A DNA stretch of 64,000 nt from Chloroflexota bacterium. GTDB lineage: Bacteria > Chloroflexota > Dehalococcoidia > Bin125. Below the pieces are notes generated by a model. That model was not told the DNA's origin. It did no database searches and was given only the letters and a program-made list of their open reading frames with translations. Made by a program: the position numbers and the translations under genes. This document shows, in pieces, positions 15,873 through 23,791 of the stretch. The first letter of the stretch is position 1, and each line of letters begins with the position of its first letter. The stretch covers positions 54,671-118,670 of the forward strand of contig JAPPNI010000018.1 in assembly GCA_028873865.1 (NCBI GenBank), in the 5' to 3' direction.

Positions 15873-17344
15873 TGCTCAGCGATGTCAACCTGCTCGGTCC
15901 CGAGCTCGTCCTGCTGGTCGTCGGCGGCTTCCTGCTGATCGCCGACCTGTTCGTCAAGGACCGCCGCCTGCTGATGGGCACGACCCTGGCGGCGCTGCTC
16001 GGCTCGATCCTCTACTCCGCCATCCTGCTCACCGAGGGCCACGTCGGATCGCAGGGATTCGGCGGAGTGCTGGTCGTCGACAAGTTCGCGATCTTCTTCC
16101 AGATCCTGCTCGCCGGAGCGGCGATGGCCGCCGTGCTGGTCTCGACCGAGACGATGCAGCGGACGCCGTCGAGGCGCGGCGAGTACCTGGCGCTGATCCT
16201 CTTCTCGACCGCCGGACTGCAGCTGCTCGCCGGCTCGCGCGACCTGATCATGATCTTCATCGCGCTGGAGCTCACCTCGATCTCCCAGTACATCCTGGTC
16301 GGCTTCTACAAGGACCGCTGGGGCTCCGAAGGCGGGCTCAAGTACCTGCTCACCGGCGCCGTCGCTTCGGCCGTGCTGCTCTACGGGATGGCCATCCTGC
16401 TCGGTCTGACCGGCTCCACCAACCTCTCCGAGATCGCCTCCTACATCGCCTGGCAGGGCGACGGCAAGGAAGAAGCGCTGATGCTGGCGGCGGTGTTCCT
16501 GATCGTCGGCTTCGGCTTCAAGGCCGCCGTCGCGCCCTTCCAGATGTGGGCGCCCGACGCCTACACCGGCGCGCCGACGCCAATTGCCGCCTACCTCTCG
16601 GTGGCCTCGAAAGCGGCCGCCTTCGCCATCCTGATCCGCGTCTTCTTCGAGGCGCTGGGCGACGATCTGCTGGCCGAGCACTGGAAGACGATCTTCGCCG
16701 TGCTGGCCACGATCTCGATGTTCGTCGGCAACTTCTTCGCCATCCGCCAGAACAACATCAAGCGGATGCTGGCCTATTCGTCGGTCGCGCAGGCGGGCAC
16801 GCTGATGATTGGCCTCGCCGCGATCTCGGCCGACCGCGGCGAGCTGCTCGGCGCGAGCGGGATCCTCTTCTACCTCGCCGGCTACACCGTCACCAACCTG
16901 GCCGCCTTCACGGTGATCATCCTGCTCGCCAACCAGAACGGCGGCAGCTACGACATCCGCCAGTACGCCGGTCTGGGCCGGAAATCGCCCTGGCTGGCGA
17001 TCGTGCTGGCCTTTGCCCTGATCTCGCTGATCGGTCTGCCGCCGACAGCCGTGTTCTTCGGCAAGATTTACCTGTTCGAGACGGCCGTGCAGAGCGGACT
17101 CGCCTGGCTGGCGGTGATCGGCACGGTCAACACGCTGATCTCGGCCGCCTACTACCTGCGTCCGGTCAAGGCGATGTTCATCGACTCGGCCGAGGACGAG
17201 GCGGACGATGCGCCGCTGCCGCGTCCGTCCAATAGCGTGCTGGCCACGATGGGTCTGGTCACCGCCGGCGTCCTGGTTATCGGACTGCACCCCGGCCTGT
17301 TGATCAACGCCGCCGAGGCCGCCGTCGCCGCCATATTCTCCTGA
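15872..17344 (+). CDS. nuoN: NADH-quinone oxidoreductase subunit N
   Basis: Third antiporter-like proton-pumping subunit, 490 residues. Family features: FIALELTSISQYILVGF (membrane glutamate), KAAVAPFQMWAPDAYTGAPTP, NIKRMLAYSSVAQAG, and LISLIGLPPTAVFFGKIYLF near the end. Last nuo gene; ybeY starts two bases after the stop, so the operon probably reads through. Confidence 0.97.
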   Translation: MLSDVNLLGPELVLLVVGGFLLIADLFVKDRRLLMGTTLAALLGSILYSAILLTEGHVGSQGFGGVLVVDKFAIFFQILLAGAAMAAVLVSTETMQRTPSRRGEYLALILFSTAGLQLLAGSRDLIMIFIALELTSISQYILVGFYKDRWGSEGGLKYLLTGAVASAVLLYGMAILLGLTGSTNLSEIASYIAWQGDGKEEALMLAAVFLIVGFGFKAAVAPFQMWAPDAYTGAPTPIAAYLSVASKAAAFAILIRVFFEALGDDLLAEHWKTIFAVLATISMFVGNFFAIRQNNIKRMLAYSSVAQAGTLMIGLAAISADRGELLGASGILFYLAGYTVTNLAAFTVIILLANQNGGSYDIRQYAGLGRKSPWLAIVLAFALISLIGLPPTAVFFGKIYLFETAVQSGLAWLAVIGTVNTLISAAYYLRPVKAMFIDSAEDEADDAPLPRPSNSVLATMGLVTAGVLVIGLHPGLLINAAEAAVAAIFS

Positions 17345-17345
17345 T

Positions 17346-17822
17346 GTGACGGCCTCCCGACACCACGTCGACGTCCTGGTCGATCCCGCCTTTGTCCACC
17401 GCGTCGATGTGGATGCTCTTGAGCGCTGCGTGCGAGAGACGCTGGCCTCGCGCAGACTGCGCATACGCCGCGTGGTCTCGGTCCGGATCACCGACTCCCG
17501 CACGGTCAGACGGCTCAACCGGCGCTTCCGCGGGGAGGACTCAGCCACCGATGTGCTCTCGTTCAACACCGACTTCGACGGCCTGCGCTGGCCCGACGGC
17601 TCGGCCGAACTGGGCGAACTCGTGATCGCGTTGCCGGTCGCCGCACGCGGCGCGCGAGAGCGAGACGTCTCCCTCCTCGATGAACTGGCATTGCTGACCG
17701 TTCACGGCACGCTGCACCTGCTGGGCTTCGACCACGAGCAGCCCGACGAGGATCGGCGAATGAAAGACCTGGAGCGGATCGCGCTGCGGCGGGTCGGCCT
17801 GGAATCGGCGGCGCGGGCTTGA
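17346..17822 (+). CDS. ybeY: Endoribonuclease YbeY (rRNA maturation factor)
   Basis: Metal-dependent endoribonuclease for 16S rRNA 3'-end maturation and ribosome quality control. 158 residues, GTG start. The H3xH5xH zinc site is intact in TVHGTLHLLGFDHEQPDEDRRM, preceded by the LNRRFRGEDSATDVLSFN signature. It follows nuoN with a one-base gap and precedes the dnaX promoter, so it may be read from the nuo operon. Pairing with nuo genes is a neighbourhood effect, not a known functional link. Confidence 0.96.
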   Translation: MTASRHHVDVLVDPAFVHRVDVDALERCVRETLASRRLRIRRVVSVRITDSRTVRRLNRRFRGEDSATDVLSFNTDFDGLRWPDGSAELGELVIALPVAARGARERDVSLLDELALLTVHGTLHLLGFDHEQPDEDRRMKDLERIALRRVGLESAARA

Positions 17823-17847
17823 CGTCGTAGCGTATATGTTCTATCTT
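17819..17847 (+). promoter_or_regulatory. Promoter of dnaX
   Basis: TTGACG at 17819-17824 and TATCTT at 17842-17847 with a 17-nt spacer. It overlaps the last codons of ybeY. Predicted start near 17854 gives a leader of about 26 nt that contains GGAGG before the GTG at 17880. Confidence 0.65.
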
Positions 17848-17879
17848 GCTGTCAGTCGCATAGACGATGGAGGTCCGGC

Positions 17880-19565
17880 GTGAGCGGGACGGTGCTGTAT
17901 CGCAAGTGGCGACCGGCCGACTTCGACGAGGTCGTCGGCCAGGAGACCGTCGTGCGCACGCTCAGGAACGCGGTCGCGCAGGACAGGATCTCGCACGCCT
18001 ACCTCTTCTGCGGACCGCGCGGCACCGGCAAGACCACGACCGCCCGCATCCTCGCTCGCGCGATCAACGGTCTCACGGGTTCGACCGGCGCCGCCGCGCT
18101 CGGTGGCGTGGACGATCTCGGCTTCGACCTGGTCGAGATCGACGCCGCTTCGAATCGCGGCATCGACGACATCCGCGAATTGCGTGAACGGGCCAACTAC
18201 CGCCCCGGATCGGCGCGGTTCAAGGTCTACCTGATCGATGAAGTGCATCAGCTCACAGGCGCAGCCGCCGACGCGCTGCTCAAGACGCTCGAGGAACCGC
18301 CGCCGCATGTCGTCTTCATCCTCGCCACGACCGATCCGGAGGCGCTGAAGCCGACGATTCTGAGCCGCTGCCAGCGCTTCGACTTCCGCCGGGTCAGCGT
18401 CGACGACATGGTCTCGCGTCTGCAGGCGATCGCGGAGGCCGAAGGGATCGAAATCCCCGACGAAGCGCTGCGGCTGATCTCGCGCGAAGCCACCGGCTCG
18501 CTGCGCGACGGCGTCAATCTGCTCGACCAGGTCTGGGTCATGTGCGGCAACTCCGTGTCGCTCGAGGCGGCGCAGGAGGCGCTGGGCCTAAGTCCCGACG
18601 CGCGGGCGATGGATCTCGCCTCGGCCGCGCTGCGCGGCCAGCTGGCCGAGGGACTGGCCGTGCTCTCGGCGGTGCAGGAAGACGCCATCGACTTCGGCCG
18701 CTTCAAGCGCCAGGTCGTGACCCACCTGCGTCACGCGCTGCTGACCCTGACCGGCGCGACCGGCACACTGTCGCTCTCAGCGCCGGAGATGGAGCGGCTG
18801 GAAGAGGTCTGTCGAGGCGTCGAGGCCCCGGCGGCGGTCACGGCGCTCAAGGCGTTCTCGGAAGCGGACGTGCGCCGCGATCCGTACCAGCCGCTGCCGC
18901 TGGAGCTGGCCCTCGCATCGATCGTCTACGGACCGCCCCCGGCGCCGCCGGCCTCGAGTCCTCCGCCGCAACAGCGTCCTCAACGCCAGCAGCGCTCCGA
19001 TGGTCAACGGCGCCAGGGTCAGCGCCGAGAGCAGCAGGCGACCCGCAACCTGCCTCGCGTTCAGAGCCAGGCCCAGCAGGAGGTCGCGGAACAGCGTCCG
19101 CCGCGCCCGCAACCGCCGGCCGAGCCTCGTCCTGCACGACCTGCGCGTCCTGAGCAGCAGGAAACGCCGGCGCAGGCACGGGCCGCGTCCGCCGCTGACG
19201 ACCTGCTCGAACAGATCCGAACCGCCCTGCGACGCCGCAATCAGGGCTTGATCGCCACGATGCTGAACGGCTCCTGCCGGATCATGGACCAATCCGAGGA
19301 TTCCCTGACGCTCGGATTCCTGCCCAGTTATCAGCAGGTGCACATGCAGAAGGTGGCCGATGCGGCGGAGGCCGTCTCGGCGGCCGCCTCCGAGGTACTG
19401 AAGCGGCGCGTCGCCGTTCGCTGCGTTCCCGCCGACGGTTCCTCGCCCGCATCTGCCGGGGAATCAAAGGCCCTGCAGCCCGACGCTGCGCCGGCCGATC
19501 GGCCCGGCGCGATCAGTCGTGAGGCGAAGTCGCGCTTCGGAGCCCGGCCCTACCAGTCCAATTGA
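17880..19565 (+). CDS. dnaX: DNA polymerase III subunit gamma/tau, lacking the zinc module
   Basis: Clamp-loader ATPase of the replisome, 561 residues, GTG start behind GGAGG. Walker A is GPRGTGKTTTAR, Walker B LIDEVH, and the SRC arginine-finger motif is present (ILSRCQRFDFRR). Unusually, the four-cysteine zinc-binding insert that normally follows the Walker A helix is missing: ARAINGLTGSTGAAALG leads directly to DLVEIDAASNRG, shorter and without cysteine. Residues about 355-440 form a Gln/Arg/Pro-rich disordered linker. A C-terminal domain from about 440 (DDLLEQIRTALRRR to VAVRCV) resembles the tau-type tail. No internal frameshift signal is obvious. Confidence 0.95.
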   Translation: MSGTVLYRKWRPADFDEVVGQETVVRTLRNAVAQDRISHAYLFCGPRGTGKTTTARILARAINGLTGSTGAAALGGVDDLGFDLVEIDAASNRGIDDIRELRERANYRPGSARFKVYLIDEVHQLTGAAADALLKTLEEPPPHVVFILATTDPEALKPTILSRCQRFDFRRVSVDDMVSRLQAIAEAEGIEIPDEALRLISREATGSLRDGVNLLDQVWVMCGNSVSLEAAQEALGLSPDARAMDLASAALRGQLAEGLAVLSAVQEDAIDFGRFKRQVVTHLRHALLTLTGATGTLSLSAPEMERLEEVCRGVEAPAAVTALKAFSEADVRRDPYQPLPLELALASIVYGPPPAPPASSPPPQQRPQRQQRSDGQRRQGQRREQQATRNLPRVQSQAQQEVAEQRPPRPQPPAEPRPARPARPEQQETPAQARAASAADDLLEQIRTALRRRNQGLIATMLNGSCRIMDQSEDSLTLGFLPSYQQVHMQKVADAAEAVSAAASEVLKRRVAVRCVPADGSSPASAGESKALQPDAAPADRPGAISREAKSRFGARPYQSN

Positions 19566-19876
19566 TCGGCCGGACGAAGCCGTGCTTCCCCGGATTTTCG
19601 CCGTCGAAATCCGTACAAATCCCGCCCAATTCCGTACGAATCCGTACAGAATCGAACAAATCCGAACAGGGCGATCTGAACAAACCTGAAAAAACCTGAA
19701 AGACCTGAAGGCGCGATCCCCAGTGATTTACTGGGAATTCGCCCGAAACCGGGCCGAGAAAAAGTGTTGGAGCTGAAAGTCTGAAGGCAGAACATCTTCC
19801 TCGATCTTCGCCGGCCAAAGCTCCACCACTGAGCGCCTAGACTGAGGGCAAGAGTCAACGCGCGAAAGGGCTGACG
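19566..19876. other. AT-richer intergenic region between dnaX and ybaB
   Basis: 311 bp without a gene. It holds a decamer-phased array at 19607-19710 (separate entry) and two hairpins: CCCAGT-GATTT-ACTGGG at 19719-19735 and GCCCG-AAAC-CGGGC at 19741-19754. A possible -10 TAGACT for ybaB lies at 19838-19843, about 33 nt before its ATG, followed by an AAAGGG ribosome site. Base composition differs clearly from the surrounding genes. Confidence 0.7.
19607..19710 (+). repeat. Degenerate 10-bp tandem array with phased A-tracts
   Basis: Ten consecutive units of 9-14 bp, most exactly 10 bp: AAATCCGTAC, AAATCCCGCC, CAATTCCGTAC, GAATCCGTAC, AGAATCGAAC, AAATCCGAAC, a 14-nt unit ending CTGAAC, two copies of AAACCTGAAA, and GACCTGAAG. 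The unit drifts from ATCCGTAC to ACCTGAAA along the array. A/T tracts recur at the DNA helical repeat, the classical signature of intrinsically curved DNA. Confidence 0.75.
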
Positions 19877-20263
19877 ATGGCGAAGCGGAAGGGCGGGATG
19901 TTCCGGCCGGCGCGTTCCAACAAGGCGCGCGGACAGGGTGTCGCCGGGGCCGGCGGATTCTCGCCGGACATGTTGCGCCGGGCCCAGGAACTCCAGACCC
20001 AGCTGGCTGAGGCCCAGGACGAACTCAAGGAAGCGACCGTCGAAGCCTCCGTCGGCGGCGGCGTCGTCTCCGTCACCCTGGGCGGCGATCACAAGTTGCG
20101 CGAGGTCACCATCGACCCCGACGTCGTCGACCCGGACGACACCGAGATGTTGCAGGACCTCGTCCTGGCGGCGGTCAACGAGGCGCAGGACCGGCTGGAA
20201 GAGATGCAGCAGGAGCGGATGTCGGGATTGACTGACGGGTTGTCGCTGCCGGGCCTGCAGTAG
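19877..20263 (+). CDS. ybaB: YbaB/EbfC-family nucleoid-associated protein
   Basis: 128-residue DNA-binding dimer of the YbaB/EbfC family, typically encoded between dnaX and recR as here. Core: MLRRAQELQTQLAEAQDELKEATVEAS, GGGVVSVTLGGDHKLREVTIDPDVVDPDDTEMLQDLVLAAVNEAQ and a C-terminal helix. The N-terminal 27 residues are a basic, Gly-rich extension (KRKGGMFRPARSNKARGQG) not part of the usual fold and probably adding DNA contacts. ATG with AAAGGG upstream. Confidence 0.92.
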   Translation: MAKRKGGMFRPARSNKARGQGVAGAGGFSPDMLRRAQELQTQLAEAQDELKEATVEASVGGGVVSVTLGGDHKLREVTIDPDVVDPDDTEMLQDLVLAAVNEAQDRLEEMQQERMSGLTDGLSLPGLQ

Positions 20264-20274
20264 GAGCGGTTGCC

Positions 20275-20904
20275 ATGCAGCGCTCGCCGGCGACCGCCCC
20301 GACGATCGCCCGTCTGATCGAGGCCTTTCACCGCCTGCCCGGAATCGGACCGAAGAGCGCCCAGCGCCTCGCCTATCACGTGCTCCGCGCGCCGCGCGCC
20401 GAGGCCGAGGCGCTGTCCGAGGCGCTGCTCGAGGTCAAGGACTCCACCCGCCTCTGCGCCGTCTGCCAGAACATCACCGACGCCGACCCCTGCGCGGTCT
20501 GCCTCGATCCGCAGCGTTCGGACTCCACGATCTGCGTGGTCGAGGAGCCGCTCGACGTGGCCGCGATCGAGCGCGCCGGCGTGCATCGCGGCCGCTATCA
20601 CGTGCTGCACGGCGCGATCTCGCCGATGGACGGAGTCGGTCCCGAGGATCTCAAGGTCAGGGAGCTGCTGAGTCGGCTCGGCGACGCGACGGTCGAGGAA
20701 GTCATCCTCGCCATGAATCCCAATCTCGAGGGCGAGGCGACAGCGGGCTACCTCTCGCGCGTGATCGGCGCGATGGGCGTCAGGATCACGCGGATCGCGC
20801 ACGGGCTGCCGGTCGGCGCCGATGTCGAGTACGCGGATGAACGCACGCTCCGCGCCGCCATGACGCACCGGGTCGAGGTGGATCGCGAAGAGGGAAGCGA
20901 CTGA
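20275..20904 (+). CDS. recR: Recombination mediator protein RecR
   Basis: RecFOR-pathway protein that helps load RecA on gapped DNA. 209 residues: helix-hairpin-helix FHRLPGIGPKSAQRLAYHVL, a C4 zinc finger CAVCQNITDADPCAVC, and a Toprim domain with VVEEPLDVAAIE and a late ILAMNPNLEGEATAGYLSR. AGGAG ribosome site upstream. Its stop overlaps the recO start by one base. Confidence 0.96.
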   Translation: MQRSPATAPTIARLIEAFHRLPGIGPKSAQRLAYHVLRAPRAEAEALSEALLEVKDSTRLCAVCQNITDADPCAVCLDPQRSDSTICVVEEPLDVAAIERAGVHRGRYHVLHGAISPMDGVGPEDLKVRELLSRLGDATVEEVILAMNPNLEGEATAGYLSRVIGAMGVRITRIAHGLPVGADVEYADERTLRAAMTHRVEVDREEGSD

Positions 20905-21731
20905 TGCCGCGGATTCGTCCGATCCGCACCGAAGCGATCGTCCTGCGTCAGCGCCCACTGGGCGACGCCGACCGGATCTGCGTGCTGTTCTCTCCCACCC
21001 GCGGCCGTATCGAGGCGGTGGCCAAAGGCGTGCGCAAACCGCTGAGCAAGATGTCCGGCCACGTGGAGCCGCTGAGCCGAGGCCAGTTCGGCCTCGCTCA
21101 GGGCCGCTCGCTGTTCGTGATCACCGACGCGCAGACCCTCGATCCCTGGTCGCCCCTGCACGACGATGTCGAGCGGATGACCGAGGCGCTGGCGATGGCC
21201 GAGCTGGTCGACCGCTCGACGGACGCCGAGGTCTCTTCCGGTCCGCTCTACCAGTTGCTGCGTCGCTCGCTGGAGTCGCTGGCCTCGACGCAGTCGCCCG
21301 CCGCGGTGCGCCGCTGGTTCACCCTGCGGTTCCTCGATCAGCAGGGCTACCAACCCGAACTCGACGCCTGCGTGCGCTGCCGAACCGAGGTCGGTCCGGA
21401 AGGCAACGGCTATTCGGCGGTCGACGGCGGCGTCGTCTGTCCGAATTGCCACGGCGCGGGCCACGGTCAGCGCCTGACATCCCCGGTCTTCCGCTTGTTA
21501 CGCTATATGCGACGGTCGTCGGCCCAGTCGACGGCGCAGGTGCGTGTCGACGCGCAAGCGTCGGCGGAGCTGGAGCGGCACCTGAGCATGTCATTGGAGC
21601 AGGCGCTGGACGCTCGGCTGCGCTCAAGCAGCTTCGCTGAGGATCTGGCGCGAGCGGAGACGATTGGTCGCAGCGCGGTGCAGTCCGCGGCTGAGAGCGA
21701 GCGAGAGGAGCAGCGACGTGCCGCTATATGA
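20904..21731 (+). CDS. recO: DNA repair protein RecO
   Basis: Annealing and RecA-loading partner of RecR. 275 residues: N-terminal OB-fold (RIRPIRTEAIVLRQRPLGDADRI then GRIEAVAKGVRKPLSKMSG), a helical middle, and a four-cysteine zinc motif CVRC...CPNC at about residues 151-184. The C-terminal 40 residues are acidic and helical. TGATG junction with recR shows translational coupling, so RecR and RecO are made together. Confidence 0.95.
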   Translation: MPRIRPIRTEAIVLRQRPLGDADRICVLFSPTRGRIEAVAKGVRKPLSKMSGHVEPLSRGQFGLAQGRSLFVITDAQTLDPWSPLHDDVERMTEALAMAELVDRSTDAEVSSGPLYQLLRRSLESLASTQSPAAVRRWFTLRFLDQQGYQPELDACVRCRTEVGPEGNGYSAVDGGVVCPNCHGAGHGQRLTSPVFRLLRYMRRSSAQSTAQVRVDAQASAELERHLSMSLEQALDARLRSSSFAEDLARAETIGRSAVQSAAESEREEQRRAAI

Positions 21732-22158
21732 GTACCTGTGTGAAGAATGCGCGGGGATTTTCGAGGTCGTGCGGCCCATCCGTGAGGCGCCGGAACCGCA
21801 GCCTTGCCCGGAGTGCGACGAAGAGTGCGAGCGCGTCATGCCCTCGTCGTTCTCCGCCTTCATCATGCGCCAGGGCTATCCGCGGCGCATCCCCGACAAG
21901 GGCACCTACTGGCACCTCGGTCAGGAAGTCACCTACCTGCCCAAGAAGGCGCGTCCCTACGAGCACCCGCAGGTCACCAAGCAACGCGAGCAGGAACCGC
22001 TGGCCACCCAGGACTACGTGGATCTGGTCGACAAGAAGATCCACGAACGGCGCCTGGCGCGCGAGGATCGGCGCAAAGAGCGAGAGCTGAAGAGGGACCG
22101 GATGGCGGCTCGGATGCCGGAACGAAGGCCTCAGCCCCAGCCCTCGAAGCGGGACTAG
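21718..22158 (+). CDS. FmdB-family zinc-ribbon protein
   Basis: 146 residues. GTG at 21718 has AGGAG upstream and overlaps recO by 14 nt; the frame is open further upstream, but the family N-terminus MPLYEYLCEECAGIFEVV begins exactly here. Zinc ribbon CEEC...CPEC is followed by ERVMPSSFSAF. The rest is a charged, coiled, Arg/Lys/Glu-rich tail (residues about 75-146) longer than in most FmdB proteins. Family function is poorly defined (putative regulator). Confidence 0.85.
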   Translation: MPLYEYLCEECAGIFEVVRPIREAPEPQPCPECDEECERVMPSSFSAFIMRQGYPRRIPDKGTYWHLGQEVTYLPKKARPYEHPQVTKQREQEPLATQDYVDLVDKKIHERRLAREDRRKERELKRDRMAARMPERRPQPQPSKRD

Positions 22159-22170
22159 CGCCAGCGACCA

Positions 22171-23151
22171 TCAGAAGTCGCGCTGGGTCACGAACTCGGC
22201 GATTGCGGTGAGCTGCTCCCGCGGACCGTTGGTCGGTGCGGCGTGAAGTGCGTCGAGCCCGCGGTCGCGCCACTCGACGACCGTCTCCATGCATTGCTCG
22301 ACGATCGACGACTGACGCGCGGCTTCGAGGGCGCGGTCGAGGCGCTCCGCGCGATCGTCGTCATCCCTGGCGTCCAGGAAGAGGTTGATCGGATTGTCGT
22401 CCGGGTCGTCCTCCATCAGGACGATGGCGGGCAGGGTCAGCGTGCCGGCCGACAAATCGCCGCCGACCGGTTTGCCCAGCTGCTCCTCCGTGCCGCAGAA
22501 GTCGAGAATGTCGTCGACGATCTGGAACGCCATGCCGATCGAGCGGCCGTACTCGCGCAGCGAATCGATCGTCTGCGCGTCGCAGGCCGACATCATCGCG
22601 CCGCCGGCGCCGGCCGTCGCGAACAGCGAGGCCGTCTTGCCGTGGATCCGCCGGTAGTAGTCCCGCATGGTGCCGGAGTCGGCGTCGAACGCCGAGACAT
22701 CCTGCGCCAGCTCGCCCTTGGCCATCACCATCAGCGTGTCGGCGAAGAGGCGGATGACACCGATGTGCCCGGTCCGCGCAACCAGCTCCGCCGCGTGGGC
22801 AAACATGTAGTCGCCCAGCATCACCGAGGCCGGATTGCCGAACGTCGCATTGGCCGTCACATGTCCCCGCCGAGTGTCGGCTGAGTCGATCACGTCGTCA
22901 TGCACCAGAGTCGCCGTGTGCAGCAACTCGATGGAAGCGGCGAGCGGAATCTGGGTGTCGGCGTCATAGTCGCCAAAGCCCCCACAGAGCAAAGAGATCG
23001 CCGGCCGAAGCCGCTTCCCACCCCGCGAAAGAACCTGGTTCAGCATCGCTTCCAGGGGCAGAAAATCCGACTGAGCGACAAGAGAAAGAGTGTCCTCAAC
23101 AATCGCCAGATCATCGGCAACGGGCGCATAGAGTCGCTCAAGGGTGGTCAT
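22171..23151 (-). CDS. Long-chain polyprenyl diphosphate synthase
   Basis: Trans-isoprenyl diphosphate synthase, 326 residues. Both Asp-rich motifs are intact: first LVHDDVIDSADTRRG, second FQIVDDILDFCGTEEQLGKPVGGDLSAGTLTLP. Small residues before the first motif (ASIELLHTATLVHDD) and overall length match heptaprenyl/octaprenyl-type enzymes that make quinone side chains, which fits the nearby complex I genes. Chain length cannot be fixed from sequence. Convergent with the recO-fmdB unit 12 nt away. Confidence 0.92.
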   Translation of the reverse strand: MTTLERLYAPVADDLAIVEDTLSLVAQSDFLPLEAMLNQVLSRGGKRLRPAISLLCGGFGDYDADTQIPLAASIELLHTATLVHDDVIDSADTRRGHVTANATFGNPASVMLGDYMFAHAAELVARTGHIGVIRLFADTLMVMAKGELAQDVSAFDADSGTMRDYYRRIHGKTASLFATAGAGGAMMSACDAQTIDSLREYGRSIGMAFQIVDDILDFCGTEEQLGKPVGGDLSAGTLTLPAIVLMEDDPDDNPINLFLDARDDDDRAERLDRALEAARQSSIVEQCMETVVEWRDRGLDALHAAPTNGPREQLTAIAEFVTQRDF

Positions 23152-23255
23152 CCAGATCAGGTTACCCCCCGTTGTCTGGTCAGCGATCCTCCTTGATCCT
23201 CCCGATGGGGCAGAGGGCGCCGGGTGACCATCTGTTCAGCGAACGAACTCCACCT

Positions 23256-23280
23256 AAAGTCGCCCCCGCGCAGGCGGGGG
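23256..23280 (-). repeat. REP-like palindrome, copy 3 (inverted)
   Basis: On the minus strand it reads CCCCCGCCTGCGCGGGGG followed by CGACTTT. Left boundary of the GIY-YIG unit. Confidence 0.85.
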
Positions 23281-23327
23281 CTGCCCTCTCGCGAGGAGAA
23301 GTCCTACGGCCGCGGTACGCTTTCAAG

Positions 23328-23624
23328 GTGGCTCGCGAGTTCACTCCGGTCGTGTACATCATCACTGACAAGCCGGACGGTCGACTGTACATCGGCTCAA
23401 CGACTGATCTGACCAGGAGGATCTGGCAGCACAAGACTGGGGCCGTCGGTGGGTACAGCAGGCGGTACAACCTTAAACGGCTGGTCTGGTACGAACTGCA
23501 CGGAACAATGGAGGAAGCCGCACTACGTGAGCGGCGGATGAAGAAGTGGAACAGGGCATGGAAGGTCGCGAGGATCGAGGAGTCGAATCCGACTTGGCGC
23601 GACCTCTACGAGGACCTCGCCTAA
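23328..23624 (+). CDS. GIY-YIG domain endonuclease-like protein
   Basis: 98 residues from the GTG at 23328; the frame is open back to 23172, but that extension reads through a palindromic repeat. The single domain has VVYIITDKPDGRLYIGSTTDLTRRIWQHK: the YII/YIG pair, catalytic Arg (TRR) and His (QHK) of GIY-YIG nucleases. Then YSRRYNLKRLVWYELHGTMEEAALRERRMKKWNR with the conserved Glu. This is the stand-alone YhbQ/UPF0213-like class. It is flanked by inverted palindromes that are plausible cleavage substrates. Ribosome site is weak (AAGG adjacent). Confidence 0.88.
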   Translation: MAREFTPVVYIITDKPDGRLYIGSTTDLTRRIWQHKTGAVGGYSRRYNLKRLVWYELHGTMEEAALRERRMKKWNRAWKVARIEESNPTWRDLYEDLA

Positions 23625-23675
23625 CACACGTACGCCTGGTCTGGTGCTCAAGATCTGGTAGCGGTCTCGAACGCG

Positions 23676-23700
23676 CCCCCGCCTGCACGGGGGCGACTTC
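23676..23700 (+). repeat. REP-like palindrome, copy 4
   Basis: CCCCCGCCTGCACGGGGG followed by CGACTTC, 51 nt after the GIY-YIG stop. Two mismatches to the reverse complement of copy 3. Confidence 0.85.
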
Positions 23701-23733
23701 CTGGGCAAAGGCGGCGCATAGATGGATGGCGGG

Positions 23734-23758
23734 CCCCCGCCTACGCGGGGGCGACTTT
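23734..23758 (+). repeat. REP-like palindrome, copy 5
   Basis: CCCCCGCCTACGCGGGGG followed by CGACTTT, same orientation as copy 4 and 58 bp from it. One mismatch to the reverse complement of copy 3. Confidence 0.85.
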
Positions 23759-23791
23759 GGTGGGTGCGTCGACTCAAGTGGAGTTAGTGAG

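Larger units (their letters stand above)
23256..23758 (+). mobile_element. Candidate GIY-YIG / palindrome unit
   Basis: A GIY-YIG nuclease gene (23328-23624) is bracketed on the left by a palindromic 25-mer in reverse orientation (23256-23280) and on the right by two copies in forward orientation (23676-23700 and 23734-23758). Left and right copies are inverted repeats matching at 23 or 24 of 25 positions. This geometry resembles a mobile or self-spreading element, analogous to REP sequences with their dedicated nuclease. No target duplication was found by eye. Confidence 0.5.

Noticed and set aside
15776..17569. Very long open frame antisense to nuoN
   Set aside because: Repetitive, charged, no domain; shadow of nuoN in a high-GC genome.
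23172..23327. N-terminal extension of the GIY-YIG reading frame
   Set aside because: It translates the inverted palindrome itself (AQAGA-type peptide) and has no ribosome site; the domain starts near the GTG at 23328.
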